Below, piece after piece: positions 26,662-35,674 of a DNA stretch of 64,000 nucleotides (its first letter is position 1; the number at the start of each line of letters is the position of its first letter). The stretch lies in assembly GCA_016792685.1 (NCBI GenBank), contig JAEULQ010000105.1, positions 1 to 64,000 on the forward strand, read 5' to 3'. Below the pieces are notes generated by a model. It searched no databases and was not told where the DNA came from. It was given only the letters and a program-made list of their open reading frames with translations. This DNA is from Tabrizicola sp. (GTDB taxonomy: Bacteria; Pseudomonadota; Alphaproteobacteria; Rhodobacterales; Rhodobacteraceae). The translations under genes were made by a program, and so were the position numbers.

Positions 26662-28113
26662 CTATTCGATCGACAGCGCCACAAAGCGCGGATCGCCACC
26701 GCGGCGCACCAGAAGCAGGATCGACTTGCGTCCAGCGTCCTTCGCTTCCTTGATCCGGTCCTCCAAATCCTGCAGCCGGACCACGCGCTGCTGACCGGCT
26801 TCGGTGATCAGGTCACCCTCGGTCAGGCCCTTGGTGAAAGCCTCCGAGGCCTGGTCGACCTTCAGCACCATCAGCCCCTCAGCCGAAGGATCCAGCCCAA
26901 GGCGCGAGCGCATGTCGTCATCCAGCGGCGCCAGAGTCAGCCCGAGGGTTTCCATTTCCTTCGGAGCCTCGGGGGCCGGGGACGAGGCCGGCATCGTCGC
27001 TGCCTCCGCTTCCTCGCGCCGGCCCAGCGTCACCTGCAGTGTCTCGGTCCGGCCTTCGCGCAGCACGATTACCGGAACGGCCTCGCCGATCGGCGCATCG
27101 GCCACCCGGCGGGTCAGATCGCCCGCATCCGAGACCTCCTGCCCCGCGAACCGGGTGATCACGTCGCCTGCGACAAGGCCTGCGTCCCGGGCCGGACCTT
27201 CCGGCACGTCGGTGACCAGCGCACCCACCGCATCGCCCAGCCCCATGGCCTCGGCGACGTCGGGGGTGACATCCTGGATGCGCACGCCCAGCCAGCCGCG
27301 GCGGGTCTCGCCGAACTGTTTCAGCTGGTCGACAACCTTGGTCACCACGTTCGAGGCCATCGAGAAGCCGATCCCGATCGACCCGCCGTTGGGCGACAGG
27401 ATCGCGGTGTTCACCCCGATCACCTGCCCGTCCATGTTGAACAAGGGCCCGCCCGAGTTGCCGCGGTTGATCGCGGCGTCGGTCTGCAGATAATCGTCAT
27501 AGCTGCCCGAAAGCTCGCGGCCCCGGGCCGAGACAATACCCGCCGACACCGAGAAGCCCTGACCAAGCGGGTTGCCCATTGCCATCACCCAGTCACCGAC
27601 CCGCATCAGGTCGGAATTCCCGAACGTGACGAACGGCAGTGGCTTGTCGCTTTCGACCTTCAGCAGCGCGATGTCGGTCTTGGGGTCCTTGCCGACCAGT
27701 TTCGCCTTCAGGCGCTCGCCCGAGAAAAACTCGATCTCGATCTCGTCGGCCCCCTCGATCACATGGTTGTTGGTGACGATATAGCCGTCCTCGCTGATCA
27801 CGAAGCCCGAGCCGAGCGCTTCAGACCGCTGCGGGCCACCCGGCCCGGGGCCACCGAAGTCCTCGAAGAAATCCTCGAACGGGCTGCCTTCGGGCACCAT
27901 CGGCATGCCATCGGTCGGGGCCGCGATCATCGCGCTGGTGGTGATGTTCACAACCGACGGGCTGATCGTCTCGGCCAGTTCGGCAAAGCTTTCCGGGGCG
28001 CCAAAGGCCTGTACGTTGCTCGCAGGCGCAAGGCTCAGGCCGAAGCCAAGCACCAGCGCCAGCATGGTGCTGGACCGCAGGGCAGAGCGGATCGAAGGGG
28101 TGAGGTCGGGCAC
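26662..28113 (-). CDS. degP: Periplasmic serine protease, DegP/HtrA (Do) family
   Basis: 483 residues with an N-terminal signal segment (about 12-36). Catalytic triad H117 (NNHVIEG), D147 (KTDIALLK) and S220 (INRGNSGGPLF); two PDZ domains follow (about 275-370 and 385-480). Degrades or refolds damaged envelope proteins. It follows hflK-hflC-DUF2065 on the same strand, a common alphaproteobacterial arrangement, but a 146-bp gap allows its own promoter. Confidence 0.9.
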   Translation of the reverse strand: MPDLTPSIRSALRSSTMLALVLGFGLSLAPASNVQAFGAPESFAELAETISPSVVNITTSAMIAAPTDGMPMVPEGSPFEDFFEDFGGPGPGGPQRSEALGSGFVISEDGYIVTNNHVIEGADEIEIEFFSGERLKAKLVGKDPKTDIALLKVESDKPLPFVTFGNSDLMRVGDWVMAMGNPLGQGFSVSAGIVSARGRELSGSYDDYLQTDAAINRGNSGGPLFNMDGQVIGVNTAILSPNGGSIGIGFSMASNVVTKVVDQLKQFGETRRGWLGVRIQDVTPDVAEAMGLGDAVGALVTDVPEGPARDAGLVAGDVITRFAGQEVSDAGDLTRRVADAPIGEAVPVIVLREGRTETLQVTLGRREEAEAATMPASSPAPEAPKEMETLGLTLAPLDDDMRSRLGLDPSAEGLMVLKVDQASEAFTKGLTEGDLITEAGQQRVVRLQDLEDRIKEAKDAGRKSILLLVRRGGDPRFVALSIE

Positions 28114-28259
28114 GATGCGAACTCCTGTTCAATCGGATGTGACTGCGGCGGGATCTGATCAGGGCCTGACCGCGACAGTGCTGAAGAAACAGTTAGTGAA
28201 TGGGAACCACAATGCAAACCCCGTCGCGGCGCTTCAAAGGGATGTGAAGAAACTTGTCA

Positions 28260-28445
28260 TCAGCCCTTCGCCAACCAGACCAGGCCGACACCAATCGCCA
28301 GCGCGACAAGCCCGATCATCCGCCGTTGGTCGACGCCGAGCGATGCGATCAGGCGCAGCGCTTCTTCCATGCGACGAGGGGCCAGTACCAGGACCAGCCC
28401 CTCCACCGCCAGCACAAGTCCAAGTGCCAGAACGATCTCGCTCAC
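28260..28445 (-). CDS. DUF2065 family small membrane protein
   Basis: 61 residues with two hydrophobic segments (about 3-22 and 43-59) separated by the charged linker APRRMEEALRLIASLGVDQRRM. YjeT/DUF2065 proteins regularly sit beside hflK-hflC. Start overlaps the hflC stop (28442-28445, ATGA), so it is translationally coupled; role unknown. Confidence 0.85.
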   Translation of the reverse strand: MSEIVLALGLVLAVEGLVLVLAPRRMEEALRLIASLGVDQRRMIGLVALAIGVGLVWLAKG

Positions 28446-29347
28446 GGCGCCGGGGCTGCCGGCACCGCTGCCGCGTCGGCATCCGCACCGCGTTCCGACC
28501 GCAGGTAGTTGAAGAACTCGCTGTCGGGCTGCATCACGATCGACGAGTTGCCACCCTTCAGGCTGACCTCATAGGCGGTCAGCGACCGGATGAACGAGAA
28601 GAACTCCGGGTCGCGGCCAAAGGCTTCGGCAAGGATCCGGTTCCGTTCGGCATCGGCCTCACCGCGGATCACCTCGGCCTGCCGCCGCGCGTCCGAGGTC
28701 AGCTCGATCACGGTCCGGTCGGCCGAAGCCCGCACCCGCTGCGCGGCTTCGCCACCGCGGGCCTTTTCGTCCGCCGCTTCCCGCTCACGTTCGGCCCGCA
28801 TCCGGGCGAAGGTCGCCTCCAGGTTCTGTTCGGGCAAATCGGTCCGCGTCAGCCGCACGTCGATCACGTCGACCCCCAGCGCCTGGCCCTCGCGCTTGGC
28901 AATGACCAGAATCTGGTTCATCAGCGCGGCACGATCCTGGCTCAGCACCTGTTCTTGCGTCGCATTACCCAGCACTTCCGGGATCGCCTGGCTGAGGATG
29001 TTGCCCAGAAGCTGCTGCGCACGCTCCTCGCCGCCGGTGCCGACCGACTGGCGGAACTGCACCAGATCGACGATGCGCCAGCGGGCAAAGGCATCGACCA
29101 CCAGACGGCGATCCGAAAGCAGCGTGACTTCGATCGGTTGCGTCTGCAGGCCGAGGATACGGTCCTCGTACAGCACGACGTCCTGCATCAGCGGCACCTT
29201 GAACCCCAGGCCCGGATCTTCCTTGACCTGCATGACCTGACCGAACTGCAGCACCAGCGCCTTCTTGCGTTCGTCCACGATGAAGACCGAGGACAGCACG
29301 AGCACCAAGAGGATCACCAGTGCCGGAATGATGTAAAGCACGCGCAT
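28442..29347 (-). CDS. hflC: HflC, FtsH protease modulator (SPFH/stomatin family)
   Basis: 301 residues: one N-terminal membrane anchor (RVLYIIPALVILLVLVLSSVF), SPFH domain (about 22-190) and a charged, Ala/Glu/Arg-rich coiled-coil tail. With HflK forms the large periplasmic cage around FtsH that restrains its proteolysis. The start shares one base with the hflK stop at 29347. Confidence 0.9.
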   Translation of the reverse strand: MRVLYIIPALVILLVLVLSSVFIVDERKKALVLQFGQVMQVKEDPGLGFKVPLMQDVVLYEDRILGLQTQPIEVTLLSDRRLVVDAFARWRIVDLVQFRQSVGTGGEERAQQLLGNILSQAIPEVLGNATQEQVLSQDRAALMNQILVIAKREGQALGVDVIDVRLTRTDLPEQNLEATFARMRAEREREAADEKARGGEAAQRVRASADRTVIELTSDARRQAEVIRGEADAERNRILAEAFGRDPEFFSFIRSLTAYEVSLKGGNSSIVMQPDSEFFNYLRSERGADADAAAVPAAPAP

Positions 29348-30528
29348 CAGTTGTTCCCTCCCGTCGTCCCGGCCCCTTGTGCCGGCGACATCCGGCCAAG
29401 ATCGTTCAAGGGCAGGAAGGGCACGACACCCTGGCCGCTCTCGCCGCCTGACACGCCGTCGAGGATCACCTTGTTCATACCGCCGAGCACCCGCTCCATG
29501 GTTTCCAGATAAAGCCGCCGCCGGGTGACTTCGGGCGATTTCACATATTCGTCGTAGACCGAGATGAAGCGCGCGGCCTCACCTTGGGCGCTGTTCACCG
29601 CTTCGGCGCGATAGCCTTCGGCGGCTTCGACCAGCCGGGCGGCCTCACCGCGGGCGCCGGCCGTGACCTGGTTGGCATAGGCATCCGCCTCTTTCTCCAG
29701 CCGGTCGCGTTCCTGCTGTGCAGCCTGCACGGCGCGGAAGGCATCAATGACCTCGCGCGGCGGCTGGGCGATCTGCAGGTTGACCCGGATGACCGTGATC
29801 CCGGCATTGTAGCTGTCCAGCGTCGCCTGCACCGCAGTCCGCAGGTCAGACGAGATGACCCCCCGGTCGCGGTTCAGGATCGGCGACAGTTCAGACCGGG
29901 CGATGATGTCGCGCATCGCGCTTTCGCTGACGGCCCGGATCGTGTTTTCGGGATCGGCCAGGTTGAAGAGATACTTCTCGGGGTCCGAGATGTTCCAGAC
30001 CACCTGGAACCCGATGTCGACGATGTTCTGGTCACGGGTCAGCATCAGGCCGCTGTCAGCGCTGCCTGCAACCGTGCCGATATCGGTCGTCCGTTCGCCG
30101 GTGACCTGGACCTTTTCATATTTCACGATCGGCCAGGGTGCGAAGTTCAGGCCCGGATCGCCGACACCCGAGCTTTCGCCCAGGAACAGCTCGACCGAGC
30201 GCTCTTCCGGGCGCACCGTGTAGAAGGACATGAAAGACCAGACAGCAACCAGCGCCAGGGCGCCAAGCGCCAGGCCTTGCTTGCTGAAGACCGGCCCGAC
30301 CGGATCGCCGCCGGGGCCGCCCTGGCCAGGCCGGCCGCGTCCGCCCATCAGCACGCGCAGCTGTTCCTGACCGCGCTTCATCAGCTGGTCGATCTCGGGG
30401 ATCTGTGGTCCGCCGTCGCCGCGCCGTCCACCGCCGCGACGATCGTCGTCATCATCGCCCCTGCCGCCGCCCCGGTCGTCCCCGCCCGAGCCGCCACCGC
30501 CGCCCCAGGGACCGCCACTACCTGCCAT
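29347..30528 (-). CDS. hflK: HflK, FtsH protease modulator (SPFH family)
   Basis: 393 residues. Gly/Asp-rich cytoplasmic N-terminus (about 1-45), membrane segment near 87-106 (LALGALALVAVWSFMSFY), then the SPFH domain and an Ala/Glu-rich helical tail (EKEADAYANQVTAGARGEAARLVEAAEGYRAE region). Partner of HflC. First gene of hflK-hflC-DUF2065(-degP). Confidence 0.9.
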   Translation of the reverse strand: MAGSGGPWGGGGGSGGDDRGGGRGDDDDDRRGGGRRGDGGPQIPEIDQLMKRGQEQLRVLMGGRGRPGQGGPGGDPVGPVFSKQGLALGALALVAVWSFMSFYTVRPEERSVELFLGESSGVGDPGLNFAPWPIVKYEKVQVTGERTTDIGTVAGSADSGLMLTRDQNIVDIGFQVVWNISDPEKYLFNLADPENTIRAVSESAMRDIIARSELSPILNRDRGVISSDLRTAVQATLDSYNAGITVIRVNLQIAQPPREVIDAFRAVQAAQQERDRLEKEADAYANQVTAGARGEAARLVEAAEGYRAEAVNSAQGEAARFISVYDEYVKSPEVTRRRLYLETMERVLGGMNKVILDGVSGGESGQGVVPFLPLNDLGRMSPAQGAGTTGGNN

Positions 30529-30605
30529 GGATCAGAACCTCTCTTTTCGCATCTAGCCTAAGCTGGTCATCCTGCGCGCAAAATCAAGCGCCCCGGAGGC
30601 CAGGA

Positions 30606-31964
30606 TCAGGCAGTTCGTACCGGTTTTCGCATCGTCACCAGCTCTTCGGCCATCGTTGGATGCACCGCGCAGGTCCGGTCGAAGTCTTCCTTCGTCGCCC
30701 CCATGCGGATCGCGATGGCGGCAAGCTGGATCATCTCGCCCGCCTCGGGGGCCACGATATGGCACCCCAGCACACGGCGCGTGGCCTTGCTGACGATCAG
30801 TTTCATCAACACCCGGTCCTGCTGACCCGCAAAGGCCGAGCGCATCGGGCGGAAAGCGGTCGAGTAGACCTCGATCGGCCCCTCGGCCCGCGCGGCTTCC
30901 TCGCTCAGGCCCACCGAGCCGAGTTCCGGCTGGGTAAAGACGGCAGAGGCGACCAGCTCATGATCGAAAGCCGTGGGCTTGGCGCCAAAGATCGTGTCGG
31001 CAAAGGCATGGCCCTCGCGGATCGCAACCGGGGTCAGGTTGATCCGGCCCGTCACATCGCCCACGGCAAAGATCGAGGGCACGCCGGTCTGGCTGTAACG
31101 GTCGACAAGGATCTGCCCCTCGCGGCCAAGACCCACGCCCAGCGCCTCCAGCCCAAGTCCCTCGGTGTTGGGCCGCCGACCAGTGGCATACATCACCAGG
31201 TCGAACTCCCGGTCGGTCCCGTCGGTTGCGACAGCCCGGATGCCCGCGGCGGTCTTCTCCAGCCGCATCACATCGGTGCCGCAATGGATGTCGATCCCCC
31301 CCGCCCGCATGGCGTTTGACACATGCCCGCGCGCTTCGTCATCAAAGCCGCGCAGGATCTGCGCCCCACGATAGTACTGGCTGACCTCGACACCCAACCC
31401 CTTCAGGATGCAGGCGAATTCGCTGGCGATATAGCCACCACCCACCACCAGGGCCCGGCGTGGCAGCTGGTCAAGATGGAACATCTCGTTCGAGGTCACA
31501 GCCAGCTCGGCCCCGGGGATTTCGGGCACAAACGGCCGCCCCCCGGTGGCGATCAGGATATGCTTGGCCGTGAATTCCTGCCCCGAGGCCAGGCGCACCC
31601 GATGCGCGTCGACCAGCGTCGCCCTTTCGTCATGCACAATGACGCCCGCGTTCTTCAGCGTGTTGCGGTAGGCGCCTTCCAGCCGGTCAAGCTCGGCCTC
31701 CAGCCGCGTCCGGAAGGCCTGCCAGTCAAAGGCACCGCCATCGACCTGCCAGCCATAGGCGCGCGCCTCTTCGAAGATGCCGGCGAAGCCCGAAGCATAG
31801 ACCATCAGCTTCTTCGGCACGCAGCCCCGGATCACACAGGTGCCGCCCATCCGGCTTTCCTCGGCCAGGCCCACTTTCGCGCCGTATTCGCCCGAAGCCA
31901 CCCGGGCCGCGCGCACTCCGCCCGAGCCGCCGCCGATGACGAAAAGATCGTAGTCGAAAGTCAT
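30606..31964 (-). CDS. gor: Glutathione-disulfide reductase
   Basis: 452 residues. FAD motif DLFVIGGGSGGVRAAR, redox-active pair C43/C48 in GGTCVIRGCVPKK, NAD(P)H motif VVGGGYIASEFA and the C-terminal catalytic His in HPTMAEE. Keeps glutathione reduced, which fits the three GST-like proteins encoded 1.7 kb away. Downstream of rpiA on the same strand with a 128-bp gap. Confidence 0.9.
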   Translation of the reverse strand: MTFDYDLFVIGGGSGGVRAARVASGEYGAKVGLAEESRMGGTCVIRGCVPKKLMVYASGFAGIFEEARAYGWQVDGGAFDWQAFRTRLEAELDRLEGAYRNTLKNAGVIVHDERATLVDAHRVRLASGQEFTAKHILIATGGRPFVPEIPGAELAVTSNEMFHLDQLPRRALVVGGGYIASEFACILKGLGVEVSQYYRGAQILRGFDDEARGHVSNAMRAGGIDIHCGTDVMRLEKTAAGIRAVATDGTDREFDLVMYATGRRPNTEGLGLEALGVGLGREGQILVDRYSQTGVPSIFAVGDVTGRINLTPVAIREGHAFADTIFGAKPTAFDHELVASAVFTQPELGSVGLSEEAARAEGPIEVYSTAFRPMRSAFAGQQDRVLMKLIVSKATRRVLGCHIVAPEAGEMIQLAAIAIRMGATKEDFDRTCAVHPTMAEELVTMRKPVRTA

Positions 31965-32092
31965 GTTCCGTTCCGTTTGCTGCCTGTCACGGCCTCAGCT
32001 AATCGCTTCACCCCCGGACGGACAGGCCTGCCGCCTGCTTTTCCAGTCACCTTGCAGTGACCTCCCCTTGGGCCCGAGAGGTCGACCGGGGC

Positions 32093-32878
32093 CTAGTCCA
32101 GATCGGCAAAGATGTTGCGGCTTTCGGTGATGTCCACCGACCCGTTCTCGACCCGGCCGGAGTTGATGTCACGCACGGTCACGCGACCGTCGCCGTGGCC
32201 GATCACGACCACATCGCAGATGTCGATGAAAAGGCCGTTCTCGACCACGCCCGGGATCTGGTTCAGCACCAGCGCCAGCTGTCGCGGATTGCCGATGTGC
32301 TTGAGGTTCAGGTCCAGGATGTAGTGGCCTTCATCGGTCTTCAGCGGCTCGGTCCCGCCCATGCGCAGGCTGACCTCTCGGTTCATCACATCCAGGCTGT
32401 AAAGCGTTTCCTCGATCAGCGCCTTGGTCGTGCGCCAGCCGAAGGGCACGACCTCGACCGGCAGGGGAAAGGCGCCCAGCTGCGCGACTTCCTTTGCAGC
32501 ATCGGCGATGACGATCATCCGGTCGCTCGCCGTCGCCACGATCTTTTCCTGCAAAAGCGCCGCACCGCCGCCCTTGATCAGGTTCAGGTTCGCATCAAAC
32601 TCGTCCGCGCCGTCGATGGTCAGGTCCAGCCATTTGACCTCGTCCATCGGCACAATCTCCAGCCCAAGGCTGGTGCCAAGCTCGATCGTCCGCGACGAGG
32701 TCGCCACGCAGGTGACCTGCAGCCCTTCGGCGCGCACCCGTTCCGCCAGGCAGCGCACCATCCAGGCCGCGGTCGAGCCAGTGCCCAGACCCAGTTTCAT
32801 GCCGTTCTCGACAAAGTCCACCGACCGGCGCGCGGCGACGAACTTGGCCTGATCGATGGGCGACAGCTCGGCAGTCAT
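32093..32878 (-). CDS. rpiA: Ribose-5-phosphate isomerase A
   Basis: 261 residues from the ATG at 32878, where GAGGGGAG is a good ribosome binding site; the frame is open to 32956. LGLGTGSTAAWMV, DLTIDGADEFD and LIKGGGAALLQEKIVA are the standard RpiA motifs with the catalytic Asp/Lys. Interconverts ribose-5-P and ribulose-5-P. Confidence 0.92.
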   Translation of the reverse strand: MTAELSPIDQAKFVAARRSVDFVENGMKLGLGTGSTAAWMVRCLAERVRAEGLQVTCVATSSRTIELGTSLGLEIVPMDEVKWLDLTIDGADEFDANLNLIKGGGAALLQEKIVATASDRMIVIADAAKEVAQLGAFPLPVEVVPFGWRTTKALIEETLYSLDVMNREVSLRMGGTEPLKTDEGHYILDLNLKHIGNPRQLALVLNQIPGVVENGLFIDICDVVVIGHGDGRVTVRDINSGRVENGSVDITESRNIFADLD

Positions 32879-32970
32879 CGGATACTCCCCTCTTTGCCCA
32901 CGGCATAGCGCAAAGGTCCGCGCAGGGCGAGAGGGTTGTGCATCGGGGCCAGCCACATCCCGGAGGTCGG

Positions 32971-33510
32971 TCAGGTGTCTGTTCCCAGACCCGCCAGCGC
33001 CTGCTCCACTTCCCCGGCCACCAGCGCGCCATCGCCATTTGCATCCAGCCGCAGAAGGGCGCGCAGCACCTCGGCCTCATCCCCGCCCAGCGCACGCAGC
33101 GCCGCACCTTGCGCGATGGCCGCGATTTCTTGCGCATCCACCTTGCCGTCGCCATTGGCATCCGCTGCCTGGAACTGCCGCTCCAGCCGACCCCGGGCCG
33201 TGGCCGAGGCGGCCTGCCGACTGACCGCAAGCTCGGCGCGGTCGACGACGCCGTCAACGTTCAGATCCATCGCCTGGAACCGACGCAACGCCGAGGCCCG
33301 TGCGCCCGCCCGTTCCAGCGCGATATGCGCCTCGATCCCCTCGGCCCGCAGCCCATCCGCGGCGCCAAAGCCCGCGATAAGGTCGACCGCCCGCTCCAGG
33401 AACCGCTCGGGGTCACGCGCCATCGCTTCGGCGAGCGGGTCTTCCTCCGCGAATGCGGCCTGCGTCATCCCGATCAGCAGCCCCGCCAGGGCCATGAACC
33501 GTCCAATCAT
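32971..33510 (-). CDS. Secreted EF-hand calcium-binding protein
   Basis: 179 residues with a signal peptide (MIGRFMALAGLLIGMTQAAFA, cut after AFA). Three EF-hand loops: DLNVDGVVDRAE, DANGDGKVDAQE and DANGDGALVAGE; the last lacks an aliphatic-Asp at position 9 (V-A-G). Likely periplasmic calcium buffer or sensor. Same direction as rpiA, 92 bp upstream of it; partner unknown. Confidence 0.8.
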   Translation of the reverse strand: MIGRFMALAGLLIGMTQAAFAEEDPLAEAMARDPERFLERAVDLIAGFGAADGLRAEGIEAHIALERAGARASALRRFQAMDLNVDGVVDRAELAVSRQAASATARGRLERQFQAADANGDGKVDAQEIAAIAQGAALRALGGDEAEVLRALLRLDANGDGALVAGEVEQALAGLGTDT

Positions 33511-33663
33511 CCGCGCCTCCTGCCCGTGTCTCGGACCCAGCTTGCACCGGACAGGGTTGACGGATCGTTAAGACGTGACCGCCCGGAGGCGACAGGGGGT
33601 CGCTTTTCTGCCAGCGCGCGGGGTAGAGTTCGGCAAGGCTCCCGCCCAAGCCAAGGGTCCCCG

Positions 33664-34344
33664 ATGTACACGCTGCACTACGCCCCCGACAATGCCTCGC
33701 TCATCATCCGCCTGGTGCTGGATGGCGCGGGCATCCCCTATCGCACCGCGCTGGTGAACCGGGCGACACGCCAGCAGGACAGCGCCGCCTATCGCGCCCT
33801 GAACCCGACCGGACTGATCCCGACGCTGGAAACCCCGCACGGCCCGATTTCCGAGACCGGGGCGATCCTCCTCTGGCTTTCGGACACCCACAAGCTTGGC
33901 CCCGCACCGGGTGATCCCGACCGGCCTACTTTCCTCAAGTGGCTGTTTTTCTTGTCTAACACTGCTCATGCGGACCTGAGGATGATCTTCTACCCGCATC
34001 AATACACCCCCTCCGACGCCGCCGCCGCGCATCACGAGATCATATCGACCCGGATGCTCCGCCACTTCGGGCTTCTCGACACAGTCGCCCGGCAGAACCC
34101 CAGGCTCTTTGCCCCTGCGACACCGCTTGGGGTCTACACGCTCGCCCTGACCCGCTGGTCCGCGCTTTACCCCGTGAACGCGCCGCGCTGGATGGACCTT
34201 GCCGCCTTTCCCGCACTTGAAGCCCTGGCCCAGGCGCAGGAAGCCCGGGTCGAGACCCCGGTCATCGCCCGGGCCGAGGGGCTCGGGGCCCATCCCTTCA
34301 CCCGGCCGGAACAGCCGACCCCGCCGGAAGGAAGTGCCTATTGA
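33664..34344 (+). CDS. Glutathione S-transferase family protein (tandem paralogue 1)
   Basis: 226 residues from ATG 33664. N-terminal thioredoxin-like domain (YTLHYAPDNASLIIRLVLDGAGIPY) with the cis-Pro and glutathione-anchoring SETGAIL motif (usual form ESxAI), then an all-helical domain. A conserved Ser/Thr near the start is the likely thiol-activating residue. First of three adjacent paralogues and the most divergent (NPTGLIPTLETPHGP vs NPxGLIPxLxTPxGP). Overlaps the next gene by TTGA. Confidence 0.8.
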   Translation: MYTLHYAPDNASLIIRLVLDGAGIPYRTALVNRATRQQDSAAYRALNPTGLIPTLETPHGPISETGAILLWLSDTHKLGPAPGDPDRPTFLKWLFFLSNTAHADLRMIFYPHQYTPSDAAAAHHEIISTRMLRHFGLLDTVARQNPRLFAPATPLGVYTLALTRWSALYPVNAPRWMDLAAFPALEALAQAQEARVETPVIARAEGLGAHPFTRPEQPTPPEGSAY

Positions 34345-35012
34345 CCCTGACGCTTTACCATATCCCCGACTGGGGCTCCTCGATCATCCGCCTGGCGCTG
34401 GAGGAGATCGGTCAGCCCTATGAGATCCGCTTGCTGGACTGGGACGCGGGCGATTTCGACGCCCCGGATTTCCGCGCCCTCAACCCGCAGGGGCTGATCC
34501 CGGTCCTCGCCACGCCCGAAGGCCCGATCTTCGAGACCGCCGCCATCCTCCTTTGGCTGAACGAACGCTTCGGCGGCCTCGGCCCCCGCGAAGGCGAGCC
34601 GGATAGGTTGGCCTTCCTCTCCTGGCTCTTCTTCGTTGCGAATACCCTGCACCCGACCGTCCTCGCTGTGGCCTACCCGCACCGCGCCGCGGGCGAGGAG
34701 GCCGCGCCCGAGACCCGCAGGCTGGCCTTCGAGCGGCTGAACCAGCAGGCCGCCATGCTGGAAAGCCTGATCACCACGAAATCGCCGGCTTGGTTTTCCT
34801 CCGCCCGGGCCGGAGCATTAGGCTATTACCTTGCCATCCTCCTGCGTTGGGTGATCGCCCTGCCAGAGGAAGCCTACCGCTTCTCGCTCCGCCCCTTCCC
34901 TGCGCTTCATGCCGTCCTCGCCGCGCACGAGACCTTCCCTGCCGCCCGCCGCGTGATCGCAGCCGATGCGCTTGGGCCCCATCCCTTCACAACCCCGGTG
35001 GCCGTGCCATGA
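34341..35012 (+). CDS. Glutathione S-transferase family protein (tandem paralogue 2)
   Basis: 223 residues beginning at a TTG overlapping the previous stop (TTGA) after GGAAGGAA. LYHIPDWGSSIIRLALEEIGQPYEI, NPQGLIPVLATPEGP and FETAAILLWLNERF are aligned with the two neighbours. Same domain order. Overlaps the third copy by ATGA (35009-35012). Confidence 0.82.
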   Translation: MTLTLYHIPDWGSSIIRLALEEIGQPYEIRLLDWDAGDFDAPDFRALNPQGLIPVLATPEGPIFETAAILLWLNERFGGLGPREGEPDRLAFLSWLFFVANTLHPTVLAVAYPHRAAGEEAAPETRRLAFERLNQQAAMLESLITTKSPAWFSSARAGALGYYLAILLRWVIALPEEAYRFSLRPFPALHAVLAAHETFPAARRVIAADALGPHPFTTPVAVP

Positions 35013-35674
35013 GCCTTGTCCTGCATCACACCCCCGACTTCGCTTCGACGATCGTCCGCCTGGCGCTCGAGGAGCTGGAACTGCCCCATACCATTGCGCT
35101 TGTCGATTTTGCGGGCGGCGGCCTCATGACGCCAGAGTATCGACGGCTCAATCCCGTGGGCCTGATTCCGGCGCTGGAGACCCCGGACGGTCCCATGTTC
35201 GAGACCGCCGCCATCCTTCTGTGGCTCGTCGACAAGACCGGACGGCTTGGCCCCGGCCCGAACGACCCCGACCGAGGCCAGTTCCTGTCCTGGCTCTTCT
35301 TCACCTCGAACGCGCTCCATACAGCGGCGCTGGCGATGTTCTACCCGCACCGCCCCGCAGGCGAAGCCAACACCGACGCCGCCCGCGCCGCAGGACATGA
35401 CCAGGTGATCGCCCGGCTTGGCCTGATCGAAAGCCTGATCGAAAGCCAGCACCCGCGCTGGCTCTCTGCCGAACACCCCGGTGTCCTCGGCTTCTACATC
35501 GGCGTGCTGGTGCGCTGGCTCACCTCGCTCCCGCCCGAGCCCTACCGGATCGCCCTTGCCGATTTCCCGAACCTCCGCGCGGTCCTTGCCGCACAGGAAT
35601 CCCGTCCCGCTGTCCAGCGTGTGGCCGCAGACGAGGGCCTTGGCCCCAAACCCTTCACGGAAGCGAGCAGCTGA
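35009..35674 (+). CDS. Glutathione S-transferase family protein (tandem paralogue 3)
   Basis: 221 residues from ATG 35009. LHHTPDFASTIVRLALEELELPH, NPVGLIPALETPDGP and FETAAILLWLVDKTG; closest to paralogue 2. Its stop shares a base with the start of sdaA (TGATG), so all four genes form one translationally coupled unit. Substrates unknown. Confidence 0.82.
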   Translation: MSLVLHHTPDFASTIVRLALEELELPHTIALVDFAGGGLMTPEYRRLNPVGLIPALETPDGPMFETAAILLWLVDKTGRLGPGPNDPDRGQFLSWLFFTSNALHTAALAMFYPHRPAGEANTDAARAAGHDQVIARLGLIESLIESQHPRWLSAEHPGVLGFYIGVLVRWLTSLPPEPYRIALADFPNLRAVLAAQESRPAVQRVAADEGLGPKPFTEASS